A program made the position numbers and the translations under genes. Of a DNA stretch of 64,000 nucleotides, positions 1 through 10,082 are shown in pieces; position 1 is the first letter of the stretch, and each line of letters begins with the position of its first letter. Origin of the DNA: Mesorhabditis belari (taxonomy: Eukaryota; Nematoda; Chromadorea; Rhabditida; Rhabditidae); assembly GCA_958450365.1 (NCBI GenBank), contig CAUEEP010000924.1, forward strand, positions 1,250,501 to 1,314,500. Reading direction: 5' to 3'. Under the pieces are notes generated by a model. That model searched no databases. It worked only from the letters and a program-made list of their open reading frames with translations, and was not told where the DNA came from.

Positions 1-303
1 GTTAAAGCTCTTCTAAATGCAAATAAAAGAAGCTCTGAAACGAGCTCTGAAAACATTAAAAAAGTCAAGTTTGGTTTTCAAAATAAATGGTTTCCAAAAT
101 GAATGGTATCCACGCAGCTTTTGCTACAATTGCCCAATGCATGAAGCTGATAAAAGTCAAAGCTGGTAGAAACAAACTCGCCTTTCCATGCACGAAAATT
201 TTATTCTTGACTTTTCGATCAGGTTCGGTTTTTCTAAACGCTTAAAACTTTTAAATAATTGAAAATTTCGACTCTTGCTTAGTTTTTGGGTATTTTCAAC
301 GGG

Positions 304-652
304 TCACCACTCTTTGAAGGCCTATAACTTTGTTCAGAGATCATATTTTTGCTAACTTTTTATATCATTGTACAGAGGAGATTTCAGGCTTTCAAATGAT
401 ACCAAATAGAGCTTAACTGCATTTTTCATTCCCATGAAAACAACGCGACACGACATCCAAGTTGGATAGGTCTCATTTGCTCAGAGTTGGCTCTGATTTG
501 GAGTCAATTTGGACTCGGATCTTGGACTCAATTAACTAATCAATCTGTATTTGGTATCATTTGAAAGCCTGAAATCTCAGCTGTACAATGATATAAAAAG
601 TTAGCAAAAATATGATCTCTAGACAAAGTTATAGGCCTTCAAAGAGTGGTGA
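304..652. repeat. Foldback inverted repeat, about 105-bp arms
   Basis: Arms at 304-408 and 548-652 are near-perfect reverse complements (left arm begins TCACCACTCTTTGAAGG, right arm ends CCTTCAAAGAGTGGTGA). A spacer of about 139 bp separates them. No coding signal is seen. It looks like a non-autonomous foldback (MITE-like) insertion. No convincing target-site duplication was identified. Confidence 0.75.
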
Positions 653-660
653 GCAAAATA

Positions 661-930
661 CCCGGATTCTTTCAAGAGACCCGGACTCTTTCAAGAGACC
701 CGGATTCTTGAAGAGACCCGGATTCTTTTAAAAGACCCGGATTCTTTCAAAAGACCCGGATTCTTTCAAAAGACCCGGATTCTTCCAAGAGACCCGGATT
801 CTTTCAAAAGACTCGTATTCTTTCAAGAGACCCGGATTCTTTCAAAATCCCCGGATTCTTTTAAGAGACCCGTATTCTTTCAAAAGGCCCGGATTCTTTC
901 AAGAGACCCGGATTCTTTCAAAAGACCCGG
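661..930. repeat. Minisatellite, about 19-bp unit
   Basis: A tandem array of AGACCCGGATTCTTTCAAA with substitutions and a few shortened units. It starts almost directly after the right arm of the upstream foldback. No coding role is seen. Confidence 0.85.
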
Positions 931-1059
931 AAACTACGAAATCCAAAATCTCTTTACCTTGTCAAACATAGAAAAACTTTCTCGATCAGAGTACTTTTTG
1001 CCAAATGCAACTCTTGTCCCTTCAAGCCGATTGTCAGAAAAGGCAGAAATGCAAAATTT

Positions 1060-3556
1060 CTAAACGCTCAATGATTTTTGTTTTAAATAGTTTACAATGT
1101 ACGCTCCCATTTGCACTCCCATCGCCATTCCAATAATATTTCTCGTCGTCCACGAGACGGCCATCATATGAGCATAAAATTGAGCCATATATGTCGAAAT
1201 TGCAATGATATAGACCCAGAAAATCGCTGACAAAACCGGAAGAGTTTTTTGTGTGTGAAGCGCGCCACCTTTTCCTCCCCTCACCTGCATCGATCTGTGA
1301 TTCTCTCTCAACTGATAACTCTTGCTCAAAGTGTACTCGGCGGAGTCCTTTAAAAGAAGAGCCCTCTTTCGACGGCTTGTCATTCGAATCATCCACAAAA
1401 TCATCTATGCGAGTAAAAAGCTTTCACTCAAAAGGTAAATAAAGCTTTACAAAGGCACTTGGTAGACTGAGACAGAGAACGATAAAGAGAACGACCAATC
1501 GCGGAAGAAGCGCTGCAAGTCTCAAGTCTTTCTCGATTCTTTTACTGTCGAATTTCGATTCTTTTATTGCTTACAAAATGTAAAAGCTGTAGAGCCAATT
1601 AAAGCCAGAATTCCAGCAAGTATTGACATTGAAATGATGGACGATCGGTAATATCTTGTTTCATATGTGGCCACCATTCTCATCGCTATGATTCGCTCAA
1701 TTAGCATGACAACAAATAACGCTGAAAGGAGCATTGGGGAAAAAAAGTCAATGTTTTAAGAGAGAAGACAAGTTAGAGTGTTATATAAATAAAGGAACTT
1801 TTTCAGCTTATATCCTAATTCCACTTAGTAGTTTAGCTTAAAATTTGTGTGTTCTGTGTGTTCTTTGTGCGGCCGCGTAATCGCTCGTCGTCTGGCGCAG
1901 GGCTTTTACATAACCCCCTTCCCTCTCCCCTTCCGAAACTAAACCGAAGGCCGGCTCCGAATCCTCAAATTGGACATTGACTTCTCGTCAAATCAAGGCT
2001 AATCTCAACCTATTGGGTTGGTGAATTGAAGACTGCCGGCTATTGTCATATGTGACAGTTTGAGCACTTTCTTCAAAAGAAACCCATTTTGGTGTCAATG
2101 GAAAAGTTGTAGAGAATCAAAAATCAAGCTTATATCCGAATTTTCAGAACGATTCAAAAACTGGTTTTCAAGAGATGCGAAATTTACGAATTTTCACAAA
2201 ACTTGCATTTTAAGCGAAACTACTAAGTGTATCTTTTTGGAAATTTGGCTATAAGCCTAATTTTTGATTCTCTACAACTTTTCCATTGACACCAAAATGG
2301 GTTTCTTTTGAAGAAAGTGCTCAAACTGGGGCATCTCCAGTCCTCCAGATGGGACATCTCCAGTCCTCCATTTTTGAGTCTCACACTTGTCTCACACACT
2401 TGTACTGGGAGTTGCCGGATAGCAAGACGACCGTTAATGCAATCAAATACAGTGAACAGTTGGGGAAGGTGAATGAATCCCTGAAGAAGAATAGGCCCTC
2501 CAAGTCAAAGATCGTTCTCATCCACGACAACGCGCGTGTTGCGAAACTGACTCGCTCTAAAATAAATAGCCTTGTTTGGGAAACTTGGCACATTCCCCAT
2601 ACAGTCCGGACCTCGCCCCTTTTGATTACTATTTATTCCGGATCATGAGTAGCTTGCGGGAGAGCTTGCGGGAGAGCTTGCGGGAGAGCTTGCGGGAGAG
2701 CTTGCGGGAGAGCTTGCGGGAGAGCTTGCGGGAGAGCTTGCGGGAGAGCTTGCGGGAGAGCTTGCGGGAGAGCTTGCGCGAGAACACTTCGATCTGGAAG
2801 AAGCAGTCAAAAATTGGCTTTGAAAGTTTTTCGATTCAAAACCAGAATCCTACTACGAAAGAGGAAACCGCAAATTGCCTGTAAAATGGGCAGAAGTCGT
2901 CAATAATAATGGGAATTATTTGGAATGAATTGATGGTTTTATGTTGAATAAATTTTAGTTCAAAGTCCCGCAGTTTTCAATTCACCAACCCAATATTTTT
3001 TGTTAGTTTTTTACGTTGTCATTTCGGCAGCTGTACCTGGCCTAAACAAGTAGAGTGCACCGAGAAACAGCGAAAATCCAATAATAGCGGTCGGGCATTT
3101 ATCAAAGCCTGAAGAGTCAATGAAACTTTCTCGTTCTGATCTCCTACTTTCTGCGTATGTTTCGCAAGTAGAGTTCGTTTGACTTTCTAGATACAGAACA
3201 CCAGCTCGAGCAACGATAAATGGATAGGTGCTGTATAGGATGATCAGGAAAATGAATTGAATGTTTGGATGGAAGAGCTGAAAGTTTGTAAGCTTGTAAG
3301 GAAGCTTGTAAATGCAGGACTTTGACAGGAATTAATGTTTAATAGCATGACTTGGTTTGCCTTGGTTGTTTAATAGCCTGTTTAATAGCAAACAAATTAC
3401 CGATGTTTTTCCGAAGATCAAATGCACGAGCGGGACTGTAACACAGGTTGTCAGATAGCAACCCATCTCGATTGCATAGCTGAGATAAATGAATGTTTCC
3501 ATTCGATCTCTCACCGCAATTCTCATGTCAATGTACATTAGAAGTTGAAGGTTCAT
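1060..3556 (-). CDS. Seven-transmembrane chemoreceptor, Sre-like serpentine family
   Basis: Six exons on the minus strand: 3401-3556, 3037-3277, 1575-1721, 1451-1512, 1269-1404 and 1060-1226 (909 nt, 302 residues). All intron phases agree. Seven hydrophobic segments can be placed: one in exon 1, one starting FHPNIQFIFLIILY in exon 2, one spanning exons 2-3 (ending before ERIIAMRMVATYE), one in exon 3 (SIISMSILAGILALIG), one in exon 4, and two in exon 6. The cytoplasmic signature LSKSYQLRENHRS before the sixth segment is typical of nematode Sre/Srab/Srb-type receptors, which are expected in chemosensory neuron membranes. The start at 3556 is the first Met after a weak acceptor. The last intron uses a weak GTGGCG donor, and read-through there also stays open. 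The intron between exons 2 and 3 carries a mariner. Family class is inferred from motifs. Confidence 0.7.
2057..2327. repeat. Foldback nested in the mariner 5' region
   Basis: Arms of roughly 90 bp begin AGTTTGAGCACTTTCTTC and end GAAGAAAGTGCTCAAACT. The same foldback occupies the same place in the other mariner copy (about 6525-6805), so it was present before that copy spread. Confidence 0.75.
2651..2782 (+). repeat. 12-bp array inside the mariner transposase remnant
   Basis: Eleven tandem copies of AGCTTGCGGGAG, read as Ser-Leu-Arg-Glu repeats in the transposase frame. The sister mariner at 5772-6846 has 19 copies at the same place. Confidence 0.9.
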
Positions 3557-4094
3557 CTTAATAGATAAAGTAAAGATACTAGATTGCTCAATAGATACAG
3601 TAAAGATACTAGTTAATAGACTTTTCAAGATAAAGTAAGAAAAAGTTTAAGAACTTGGAACTAATCAACAGTAGTGATTATTTGAAAGCGAATTCTTTTC
3701 TTTTTCACCTGCACAGGTGCATTTGATGAGCGACATATGAAGCTTTTCAATTGAGTGGAGAAAAGGGGCTAATGGTGAGATCTCTAAGCCGTTTAGAGCT
3801 CAAAGTACAGAACATTGACATCAAAGTCGATTTGGTTTATGTTGCTGCTAGCGGTTTAAAGCAATGATTGAACGGTGAATTGCTTTTTGAACAATCAAAA
3901 AACTGCTGAATGATGAAATAATGATCTCCTGATGAAATAAAACACTAATTATTCAGCTTCAATTCAGCACAAAAAAGAATTGAAGTAGTTGAAACCAAAA
4001 TTTCAACTACTTCAATTCAAATCTGGATTTCTGCCGAAATTGCGGCTCTAAATCTAGCCAAGGTGGGAATATCACGATTTGGTTCCATTTCGAT
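3557..4094. other. Upstream flank of the chemoreceptor, no gene seen
   Basis: AT-rich sequence that should hold the receptor promoter. There is a short near-palindrome around 3975-4015 (AATTGAAGTAGTTGAA and its complement). I see no coding or RNA gene. Confidence 0.4.
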
Positions 4095-4180
4095 ACAGAT
4101 TTGTTTCCTTTTCTCTACAGATTTGTTTCCTTTTCTCTACAGATTTGTTTCCTTTTCTCTACAGATTTGTTTCCTTTTCG
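4095..4180. repeat. Short array, 22-bp unit, about 4 copies
   Basis: The unit ACAGATTTGTTTCCTTTTCT (continuing CT) is repeated four times with almost no divergence. Confidence 0.85.
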
Positions 4181-4700
4181 GTACAAATTTGGTAAAAGGG
4201 GTAAAAGGGCCCACAATTTGATAACTCGATTAAAAAAGAAACTGTGCGGGCTTTTAGAGGAAATAGAAGGTTGGCGTATGAGAAGATGCCTCCTTCTGGG
4301 CCCCGTAGAGAGCCGAATTCAAAGAGACCAGAAAAAAAGGGGTCGAGATGAATGCTTTTAACAATTTTAAAGCATTCCACTAAATCGATGATAAGGTGGC
4401 GTTGGAATGAAGGCGAATGAATATAAAATAGAATGAAGGCGCACGGATTTCCGCAATACTTTTCCAATTTTTGGGCTGTCAGAGTTAAGTAACTTTTTAG
4501 TGGCTATCCGCCACATAACCTACTTCTTAGTGTGCGACCAAAGCGCCCCTGAGCGTACCCTCTTCTCAATCACTTGTCTTAAATATCGTTGCACTTATAA
4601 ATTAACCAGAATTGTTTTCTAAATCAGTTTTTCGCGAGGAATTCGAATTTCTTACTTTTAAAATCGTATCTTTTATTTAAAATTACCAAAAATGCAAGTA

Positions 4701-4976
4701 CGGGAACATTTGGACGCACTCTGTACTGAGCACATCGATGCGGGAAAGTCAACTCGATGGGCCGATCAACGGGAACTTTTGGACGCACTCTGTACTGAGC
4801 ACATCGATGCGGGAAAGTCAACTCGATGGGCCGATCAACGGGAACTTTTGGACGCACTCTGTACTGAGCACATCGATGCGGGAAAGTCAACTCGATGGGC
4901 CGATCAACGGGAACATTTGGACGCACTCTGTACTGAGCACATCGATGCGGGAAAGTCAACTCGATGGGCTGATCAA
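4701..4976. repeat. 69-bp tandem repeat, four copies
   Basis: Four nearly identical 69-bp units begin at 4701, 4770, 4839 and 4908 (each starts CGGGAAC). The unit length is divisible by three and lacks stops in several frames, so open frames of 99-132 codons appear on both strands. No protein family is recognised, and such frames are expected from any stop-free 3n repeat. Confidence 0.9.
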
Positions 4977-5670
4977 CTTCTCGCTGTGTAATACAAGAAA
5001 AATATCCGGGTTTTATGCCCACTGTTTGAATGTGTAATTTTTAGGTATCATTCGGGTATTCGACAGTCGCCAATACAGTAATATGCAGCTATTTTTGGTT
5101 ATAAACCGAGAAACCGAGAACTTGGTGGCTACACTGTGGTGTTCGCACGTGTTTGTTCAATAAAAATGACAAGAAAATGCTGATTCTATTAAGTTGAGCC
5201 GGAAATAAATGAGCGTTTTGTATTGTTGTATTACTTTTTATGAAAAGTTTTCTATAAAAAGCTTTCAATATGTAACTATGCACGATAATCTATCGAGAAA
5301 TCAACAGCCACTCTTGCCACACCTATTTTGCACTCAAAATAAAAAGTAGACAAAATAAAAACAACATATGTTTTGAAAATTTGTTATTTTCAAGCCTAAA
5401 TTTTTCATTTTTGCCATTTAGCGCTCGAATATTGCACTTTTCACAAAGAAATTTTCACCAAAAATAAACCAAAATTAAAACATGGAAACTAACATAGAAA
5501 CTGTATAAAAAGGCTAAACTCTCGAAGCTTTTTATGCAATTTCTATGTTCATTTTGAACCTCTTTTGTGCTTGCTAGAGCTAGAGCATTTCCTCGTTAAA
5601 ATATTTCAAAGAAAAGCTCAACTCATTCTTTGAAATTCAATGAGTTTTTAGTTTTAATTGAATGCTCTAG
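4977..5670. other. Intergenic, nothing coding seen
   Basis: AT-rich sequence. A weak inverted repeat around 5570-5680 (GCTAGAGCATTT and AATGCTCTAGC) is the only structure noted. Confidence 0.4.
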
Positions 5671-5771
5671 CATTAAATAGCATTTTACACTGTTCGAAAG
5701 TGTGTTTAGTAGGATTTTTTCTTGAAAAACTTGTCCCTACATCAATAAAGAATAGTTAAACAATTGTTTTA
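5671..5771. repeat. Left copy of a ~100-bp direct repeat flanking a mariner
   Basis: This stretch (with TTTTACACTGTTCGAAAGTG and AACTTGTCCCTACATC) recurs with few changes at 6855-6955, on the other side of the mariner at 5772-6846. It is far longer than a mariner TA duplication. Confidence 0.8.
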
Positions 5772-6846
5772 TTGGGTTGGTGAATTGAAAACTGCCGGAC
5801 TTTGAACTCAAATTTATTCAACATCAAACCATCAATTCATTTCAAACAATTCCCATTATTATTGACGACTTCTGCCCATTTTACAGGCAATTTGCGGATT
5901 CCTTCTTTCGTAGTAGGATTCTGGTTTTGAATCGAAAAACTTTCAAAGCCAATTTTTGACTGCTTCTTCCAGATCGAAGTGTTCTCCCGCAAGCTCTCCC
6001 GCAAGCTCTCCCGCAAGCTCTCCCGCAAGCTCTCCCGCAAGCTCTCCCGCAAGCTCTCCCGCCAGCTCTCCCGCAAGCTCTCCCGCAAGCTCTCCCGCAA
6101 GCTCTCCCGCAAGCTCTCCCGCAAGCTCTCCCGCAAGCTCTCCCGCAAGCTCTCCCGCAAGCTCTCCCGCAAGCTCTCCCGCAAGCTCTCCCGCAAGCTC
6201 TCCCGCAAGCTACTCATGATCCGGAATCAATAGTAATCAAAAGGGGCGAGGTCCGGACTGTATGGGGAATGTGCCAAGTTTCCCAAACAAGCCTACTTAT
6301 TTTAGAGCGAGGCAGTTTCGCAACACGCGCGTTGTCGTGGATGAGAACGATCTTTGACTTGGAGGGCCTATTCTTCTTCAGGGATTCATTCACCTTCCCC
6401 AACTGTTCGCTGTATTTGATTGCATTAACGGTCGTCTTGCTATCCGGCAACTCCCAGTACAAGTGTGTGAGACAAGTGTGAGACTCAAAAATGGAGGACT
6501 GGAGATGTTCATCTGTCCCAGTTTGAGCACTTTCTTCAAAAGAAACCCATTTTGGTGTCAATAGAAAAGTTGTAGAGAATCAAAAATTAGGCTTATAGAC
6601 AAATTTTCAAAAAGATACACTTAGTAGTTTCGCTTAAAATACAAGTTTTGTTTCAAGTTTTGTGAAAATTCGTAAATTTCGCATCTCTTGAAAACCAGTT
6701 TTTGAATCGTTCTGAAAATTTGGATATAAGCTTGATTTTTGATTCTCTACAACTTTTCCATTGACACCAAAATGGGTTTCTTTTGAAGAAAGTGCTCAAA
6801 CTGTCACATATGACAATAGTCGGCAGTTTTCAATTCACCAATCCAA
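5772..6846 (-). mobile_element. Defective mariner element, copy 2
   Basis: Same family as 2013-2993 in the opposite orientation, flanked by TA at 5770-5771 and 6847-6848. Ends read TTGGGTTGGTGAATTG and CAATTCACCAATCCAA. The transposase remnant is on the minus strand and has the same features: the nested foldback (about 6525-6805), the LIHDNAR motif, the frame break after it, and PVKWAEVVNNNGN near the end. Its 12-bp array is longer. The shared defects show that both are offspring of one already broken element moved by another copy's enzyme. Confidence 0.88.
5984..6211 (-). repeat. 12-bp array in mariner copy 2 (19 units)
   Basis: Nineteen units of CTCCCGCAAGCT (complement of the copy-1 unit), with one variant unit near 6061. 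It gives long Ser-Leu-Arg-Glu frames on one strand and Ser-Pro-Ala frames on the other. These are array artefacts, not separate genes. Confidence 0.9.
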
Positions 6847-6854
6847 TAATTTTA

Positions 6855-6955
6855 CATTAAATACCATTTTACACTGTTCGAAAGTGTTTTTAGTAGGATT
6901 TTTTCTTGAAAAACTTGTCTCTACATCAATAAAGAATAGCTAAACAATTGTTTTA
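6855..6955. repeat. Right copy of the ~100-bp direct repeat
   Basis: Partner of 5671-5771. It ends about 50 bp before the TIMP-like start codon, so it may form part of that gene's upstream region. Confidence 0.8.
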
Positions 6956-7002
6956 TCTTCTTTTTTATCTTCTTAATACATCTAAAAACATGATTTGAAC
7001 AG

Positions 7003-10000
7003 ATGACGTTCTACATTTTTCTATTGGTTGCCTTGGCCATAAATGGACTGCAGGGTGACAAAAATGTGACAAAATCGACGACGACGATGTTAACGACAAC
7101 ATCAGTCGTTGGAAATGTTTCCACGACGATGTCAACGGGCAATGGAACCGCGATTGGACCCGTTGGGGAGATGTGTAGCTGCCAAGTGCTGCCCCGCGGC
7201 TTCAAGAACCTGGCTTGTGCGTTGGGTTGGAGTGAGTTTTCGCTTTCGCATTGATTGAGGGCCAATTTCGATGCCTAACACAGCTCATTTTCTAACATTA
7301 GCATCCAAAAAGTTTCCCAATTATGTTTAATTATTTGCAATTTGTGTAAATTGCTTCTATTGTAATTGGGTGTCACTTTTACGATTTTTTTTTGAAAGTA
7401 CCAGGCCAATCGTTGGCTGTTGACAAGTTTAAAAGTTGTCAACAGCCAACAACAGCCAACAATTGTCAACAATTGTCAACAATTTTCAGTTGACAACTTT
7501 AAAACTGTGCCCTTCCTGCTCACAATCAGGACCAGAGAAGACCAGGACCAGGCTCCATCTCAGAGTCCAATCCTAGCTCCAGATCCCTAGCTTCTACATA
7601 AAATTCAGCCAGGCTTCATCTCAGAGTCCAATCCTAGCTCCAGATCCCTAGCTTCTACATAAAATTCAGCCAATCCACAGCTTCGTTCACGTGAAAATCC
7701 TCATTGCTACCCTAAAACTTCCTTGATATTTCAAGTATTTTTAGTAGCACTTCCTCTTTGCAAGCTCTTGCACCTGTTTACAGGAAATTGGAATGCGATG
7801 CGATATGCGAAAGTTGTCAACTTAACTTTAAAAGCAGTCTAGAAGCTTGTCTGCTCCCATAAAAAGTTGCTTTTTAATTATCAAAAAGATTTGATTTGAT
7901 TTGATTTATATAAAAAGAAAAAGCAAAGAAGTTTGACGTGAGAGGAATCGAACCAGGATAAAAAGAAGTCTCGCAACCGAGAGCACTATCCTCTCGGCCA
8001 CACAGCGATAGGCCTCAAGTAGAGATCAAAACTTCTAAGCCAGATATCTCGCGTTACAGGCGTTGAGGGCAAAAACTGAAAGCCGATTCGGAATCAGCGT
8101 AGTCGATTCTATAAGATGATTCTAAAGATGGGTTTAGTGTCGTTCCAAAAGCCAGCAAGTGCTTGTCTTTCCCTTGTAAGAAACGGGTAATGTAATCAAG
8201 AAGTGAACAGTATCTTTTGTGCTTTCTAATAGCTTTTTCTAAACCACTAAACATTAAGAAAAGCCTCCCAAAGCTCCTCAAACCTTCTCAAAGCCTATCA
8301 AAGCTCCTCAAAGCCTCCCAAAGCTCCTCAAAGCCTCCCAAAGCTCCTCAAAGCCTCCCAAAGCTCCTCAAAGCCTCCCAAAGCTCCTCAAAGCCTCTCA
8401 AACCTTCTCAAACCTTCTCAAACCTTATCAAACCTTCTCAAATTCCCATTTCAGTCTCGAAAGCCAAGATTCTCTCGGTGAGAACAATTGATGAAGAGAA
8501 GAAACTAAAGGAGTATACTCTGAAACATTTACACGTTTATAAGGTAAGTAAATAGATTTTCAATCGAATTTGAAAAAGAAAACAAATGAAAACGAGTTCT
8601 TTTAGGGTGACAAGACTCTACCGAAGAAGTTGATCGTTGAGAATAGTGGAAAGGGAAAGAATTGCTCTCTTCATCTCACCAAAAAGGGCACCTATCTGTT
8701 GAGTGGTGCGTTTTGAAGAGATAATCATCTATAAGTGATAAAGAAATGCTTTATTTCTTTAATTTCTCTAGGATTTCTTGTGAAGAGCACAAATGGCTCA
8801 AATTCGAAGCTTGTGACATCGACTTGTTTGTCCCTTGGAGGACTTTCACCCCGCTGGAATAAGGTAGTTTTTCTACTAGAATTTACCAATAGAAAATTAC
8901 TAGATTTACCAGATTACTAGATTTACTAGATTTTTCCTTAAATTTATACTGTTTTCTATATTTTTGAGGATTACTATAGCTTTTGGCTTTCGTTTAGCTT
9001 TCGTTTAGCTTTCGCTTAGCTTTCGCCTAGCTTTCGCTTAGCTTTCGCTTAGCTTTCGCTTAGCTTTCGCTTAGCTTTCGCTTAGCTTTCGCTTAGCTTT
9101 CGCTTAGCTTTCGTTTAGCTTAGCTTTCGCTTAACTTTCGCTTAGCTTAGCTTGAAACCAACCCTAAGTCGATCTGATTACTGGAAATCGAGTTATAGAG
9201 TAAAACAACACAGTTAAAAGTAAAACAGTAAACAGAAAAGTGCGCTAAAGTGCCATTTTGACTATAGAAAAATAGCACTTTAGCGCACGATTCTTCAAGA
9301 CGATTTTTCTCGATGTTTTTATGAATAAGTATACAAAACAAGTTCTACTTTTCTATAACCAAATTTAATGAAGATTCTTTTAAAACCAACCATAAGTTGA
9401 TTCAGCGTCTATACCTCGAGTTATAGACCATCTAAGTTGATCAACTTTTGCAAGTAAGTCGTTCAACTTTGACACAAATTTTCTCTATGTTCTTATGCAT
9501 GAGTAAACAAAACAAATCCTACTTTTCTATAGCCAAATTTAATAAAGATCATTTTAAAACCAACCTTAACTCGATCTGATTACTGGAAGTCGAGTTATAG
9601 AGTAAAACAGAAAAGTGCGCTAAAGTGCCATTTTGACTATAGAAAAATTTCACTTTTCTATAACCAAATTTAATGAAGATTCTTTTAAAAACAATTACAA
9701 GTCGATTCGATTTCCATACCTCGAGTTAAGATCGATAGGAGAAGCGTTAATCGCTTCAATTAAGCTCAAAAATTTCTAGAGCTTTGTTAGACAATCATTG
9801 AACAGCTAATGATTGTCTAACGAAGCCTAGTCAATTCAAAGCTTTAAAAAAGATTGTAAAACTATTCAATATTGTCACTTTTTGCTTTAGGTATCTGCTA
9901 GAGACAAGAAAATGCTTCAAACGTTGAAATGTGCGCATGTTTCGACGCCATCCCTCACCACTCCGACTCTTCCCACTTCTCCGTGGGTCTTACAAATCGA

Positions 10001-10082
10001 TTCTCTAGATTGTTTTCAACAATTTGGTTTATTTCTTCTCAAAAATATCGCCAGAGGAAAGCGTCAGAAGAAAGCGCGCTGA
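7003..10082 (+). CDS. Secreted TIMP-like / NTR-domain protein
   Basis: Five exons: 7003-7231, 8455-8543, 8606-8705, 8772-8863 and 9891-10082 (702 nt, 233 residues), all in phase. Residues 1-18 form a signal peptide (MTFYIFLLVALAINGLQG). A Thr/Ser-rich stretch follows to about residue 57, with NVT, NVS and NGT glycosylation sequons. Then comes a Cys58-Ser-Cys60 start of an NTR/OB-fold domain that resembles TIMP in order: SKAKILSV, YKGDKTLPKKL, NCSLHLTKKGTYLLSG, TCLSLGGLSPRW and LKCAH. TIMPs inhibit extracellular metalloproteinases through a free N-terminal Cys; here the linker puts that Cys far from the signal peptidase site. No TIMP C-terminal domain follows. The ATG comes right after an AG, which fits trans- or cis-splicing. 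The final residues and stop lie inside the start of a minisatellite. A netrin-like module is the alternative. Confidence 0.72.
7551..7676. repeat. Tandem duplication of a ~64-bp segment
   Basis: Two adjacent, nearly identical copies (CTCAGAGTCCAATCCTAGC and following) lie in the first intron of the TIMP-like gene. Confidence 0.8.
7935..8012 (-). pseudogene. tRNA-like sequence
   Basis: On the minus strand a D-arm-like TGGCCGAGAGGATAGTG is followed by a B box (GGTTCGATTCC). The anticodon arm does not form a normal 5-bp stem with a 7-base loop and the acceptor halves do not pair well. It is a degenerate tRNA or tRNA-derived repeat in the first intron of the TIMP-like gene. Confidence 0.45.
8256..8445. 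repeat. Minisatellite against a splice acceptor, ~20-bp unit
   Basis: Units of CCTCCCAAAGCTCCTCAAAG, then shorter TCAAACCTTC units, run up to within about 10 bases of the exon-2 acceptor of the TIMP-like gene. The array therefore takes the place of the usual polypyrimidine/branch region. Confidence 0.85.
8990..9152. repeat. 12-bp minisatellite in the last TIMP-like intron
   Basis: About 13 units of TAGCTTTCGCTT with variants. Confidence 0.88.
9155..9720. repeat. Degenerate direct repeats with perfect hairpin
   Basis: A block containing AAACCAACC..., TCGAGTTATAGAGTAAAAC and CTTTTCTATAACCAAATTT occurs about three times (near 9155, 9370 and 9560). At 9239-9289, GTGCGCTAAAGTGC and GCACTTTAGCGCAC form a 14-bp hairpin. 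All of it lies in the last intron of the TIMP-like gene. Confidence 0.65.

Larger units (their letters stand above)
2013..2993 (+). mobile_element. Defective mariner element, copy 1 (intronic)
   Basis: The ends are inverted repeats (TTGGGTTGGTGAATTGAA... and ...TTCACCAACCCAA) flanked by TA, as for Tc1/mariner insertion. The transposase remnant on the plus strand keeps the C-terminal half: a mariner LIHDNAR motif, then in another frame SPYSPDLAPFDYYLF, then PVKWAEVVNNNGN near the end. A foldback replaces the 5' part, a frameshift separates the two catalytic-domain pieces, and a 12-bp array interrupts the region after DYYLF. It sits in an intron of the chemoreceptor in the opposite orientation. 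It cannot encode a working enzyme. Confidence 0.88.

Noticed and set aside
5837..6233. Ser-Leu-Arg-Glu and Ser-Pro-Ala repeat proteins
   Set aside because: They are the two strands of the 12-bp array in a mariner remnant.
8990..9152. CRISPR-like regular repeats (also many other arrays)
   Set aside because: Units are directly adjacent with no unique spacers, and the genome is eukaryotic.
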